DNA from: Legionella sheltonii
GTDB lineage: Bacteria; Pseudomonadota; Gammaproteobacteria; Legionellales; Legionellaceae
Direction: 5' to 3'
NCBI RefSeq assembly: GCF_026191355.1
Contig: NZ_JAPHOQ010000007.1
Location: 124,001-188,000 of the forward strand
DNA length: 64,000 nt
A model generated the notes under the pieces. It saw nothing but the letters and a program-made list of their open reading frames with translations, was not told where the DNA came from and searched no databases. Positions 62,966 through 64,000 of this stretch are shown here, one piece after another (positions within the stretch are counted from its first letter, which is position 1; every line of letters starts with the position of its first letter). The position numbers and the translations under genes are program-made.

Positions 62966-63718
62966 ATGGCTGATCAAGAAAAAAAAACTCATTTTGGTTA
63001 CTCCACTGTAGGCTGGGATGAAAAAGAAAGGAAGGTAGCTGAAGTTTTTCATTCCGTAGCCAAAAACTATGATGTGATGAATGACTTAATGTCTTTAGGC
63101 ATCCATCATCTTTGGAAGCGCTATACTGTAGCCTTAAGCCAAGTACATCCAGGACAGTCTGTCTTAGACTTGGCTGGAGGTAGTGGCGATTTAACGCGAT
63201 TATTATGTAAAAAGGTTGGTGATTCGGGTCGAGTTGTTCTTGCAGATATCAATTCGGCCATGCTTCAAGTCGGAAGAAATCGTTTATTAGACGAAGGCTT
63301 ATATAAAAATATTGATTATGTACAAGGTAATGCCCAATGCCTTCCTTTTGCTGATAATAGCTTTCATTGTATTACCATGGGTTTTGGCTTGAGAAACGTC
63401 ACCGATAAAGAAGCAGCACTGCGTTCGATGTATCGTGTATGCAAACCCGGCGGGAAAGTGATGATTCTTGAGTTTTCAACGCCTACCTTTCCCGGATTAA
63501 AACCGATTTATGACTGGTATTCGTTTAATATTTTACCTAAAATAGGAGAATTTATTGCGAAGGACAAATCCAGTTATCAATACCTTGCTGAATCGATACG
63601 CATGCATCCCAATCAAATCAAACTAAAAGAAATGATTGAATATGCAGGATTTGAAGACTGCCACTATGACAATCTCAGCGGCGGCATAGTTGCCTTGCAC
63701 ATTGCCTATAAATATTGA
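62966..63718 (+). CDS. ubiE: Ubiquinone/menaquinone biosynthesis C-methyltransferase
   Basis: A 250-residue SAM methyltransferase. [35 protein letters not shown] (SAM motif), [17 protein letters not shown], and [14 protein letters not shown] are all UbiE signatures. It methylates ring carbon in quinone synthesis. ubiJ follows, as in other gammaproteobacteria. Confidence 0.95.
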   Translation: MADQEKKTHFGYSTVGWDEKERKVAEVFHSVAKNYDVMNDLMSLGIHHLWKRYTVALSQVHPGQSVLDLAGGSGDLTRLLCKKVGDSGRVVLADINSAMLQVGRNRLLDEGLYKNIDYVQGNAQCLPFADNSFHCITMGFGLRNVTDKEAALRSMYRVCKPGGKVMILEFSTPTFPGLKPIYDWYSFNILPKIGEFIAKDKSSYQYLAESIRMHPNQIKLKEMIEYAGFEDCHYDNLSGGIVALHIAYKY

Positions 63719-63725
63719 GTGCATT

Positions 63726-64000
63726 ATGTTAAAAAAATATTCCTTAAAGGCTCTCCAAATAGCCATTAATAAAGCAGCCAAATTGGATGAACAGATGCCA
63801 GTCAAGCTAAAAGCGCTTGATAACAAAACTCTTGAGATGATAATAAGCCCTTTAAATGTTAATTTTTTTATACTTTTTAAAGACGGTGAAATCATCTTGC
63901 TTGATTGTTATGATAAAGAAGCAGACACCATCATTCACAGCAATCCTTTAGGCTTAATTCGCCTAAGTTTATTACCCGCATCGAAAGCGCGATCTTTGTT
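63726..64000 (+). CDS. ubiJ: Ubiquinone biosynthesis accessory factor UbiJ, 5' part
   Basis: An open frame to the window end, starting ATG 63726, seven bases after ubiE. The translation begins MLKKYSLKALQIAINKAAKL and includes FFILFKDGEIILL and IIHSNPLGLIRLSL, which is the SCP2 lipid-binding domain of UbiJ. It collaborates with the Ubi complex. The C-terminal part lies outside the window. Confidence 0.85.
   Translation, partial: MLKKYSLKALQIAINKAAKLDEQMPVKLKALDNKTLEMIISPLNVNFFILFKDGEIILLDCYDKEADTIIHSNPLGLIRLSLLPASKARSL

Overview
The window is most likely chromosomal DNA of a Legionella species other than (or divergent from) L. pneumophila. It is AT-rich and carries a Legionella-type major outer membrane protein. 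It also holds several large coiled-coil or eukaryotic-like proteins of the sort found among Dot/Icm substrates, and a gammaproteobacterial core (mnmG-rsmG-parA-parB, aa3 oxidase genes, ubiE-ubiJ, priA). The genus is an inference from these families; no rRNA or tRNA gene was found.

Layout. 0-3 kb: three tandem class I glutamine-amidotransferase/peptidase C26 paralogs, the first cut by the window edge. 3-6.6 kb: an SDR oxidoreductase, then an L-Ala-D/L-Glu epimerase translationally coupled to a permease. 6.7-11.4 kb: accessory DNA with an IS5-like remnant that carries a GIY-YIG nuclease gene, an IS3-family element, and unrecognised genes. 11.6-20.1 kb: an oxygen-limitation island of hemN, a UbiH-type hydroxylase, cydX/cydB/cydA/cydP and ompW on the minus strand. 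It continues with a divergent fnr-type regulator and a fatty acid desaturase; two near-identical FNR-like operators sit at class II distance from TACAAT -10 boxes. 20.1-30.1 kb: effector-like genes (a CheD/CNF-like deamidase candidate, a degenerate small GTPase with a membrane segment, and an about 1,896-residue protein with a CX5R phosphatase motif and a HAD phosphatase motif), followed by an IS4-type element. 30.1-40.1 kb: thioesterase, priA, a PTPS-like enzyme, a MidA-type methyltransferase, pteridine reductase, MOMP, an O-antigen-ligase-like protein, dihydrouridine synthase and a HEPN protein.

40.3-47.4 kb: a compact MoxR/DUF58/Bat operon whose TPR gene has 26 tandem 15-bp repeats. 47.6-48.9 kb: another coiled-coil membrane protein with an acidic tail. 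49-53.4 kb: mnmG-rsmG-parA-parB, with a large palindrome before parA. 54-60 kb: aa3-type cytochrome c oxidase genes with a tetraheme cytochrome c upstream. 60-64 kb: a LysE-type exporter, a DUF1841 protein, an XRE regulator with DUF2975, then ubiE and the start of ubiJ.

The most coherent functional block is 11.6-20.1 kb: bd oxidase, oxygen-independent heme synthesis, quinone hydroxylation and outer membrane/lipid adjustment beside their likely Fnr regulator. The most novel-looking material is the 20.1-28.4 kb set and the GIY-YIG gene enclosed by IS-type inverted repeats.
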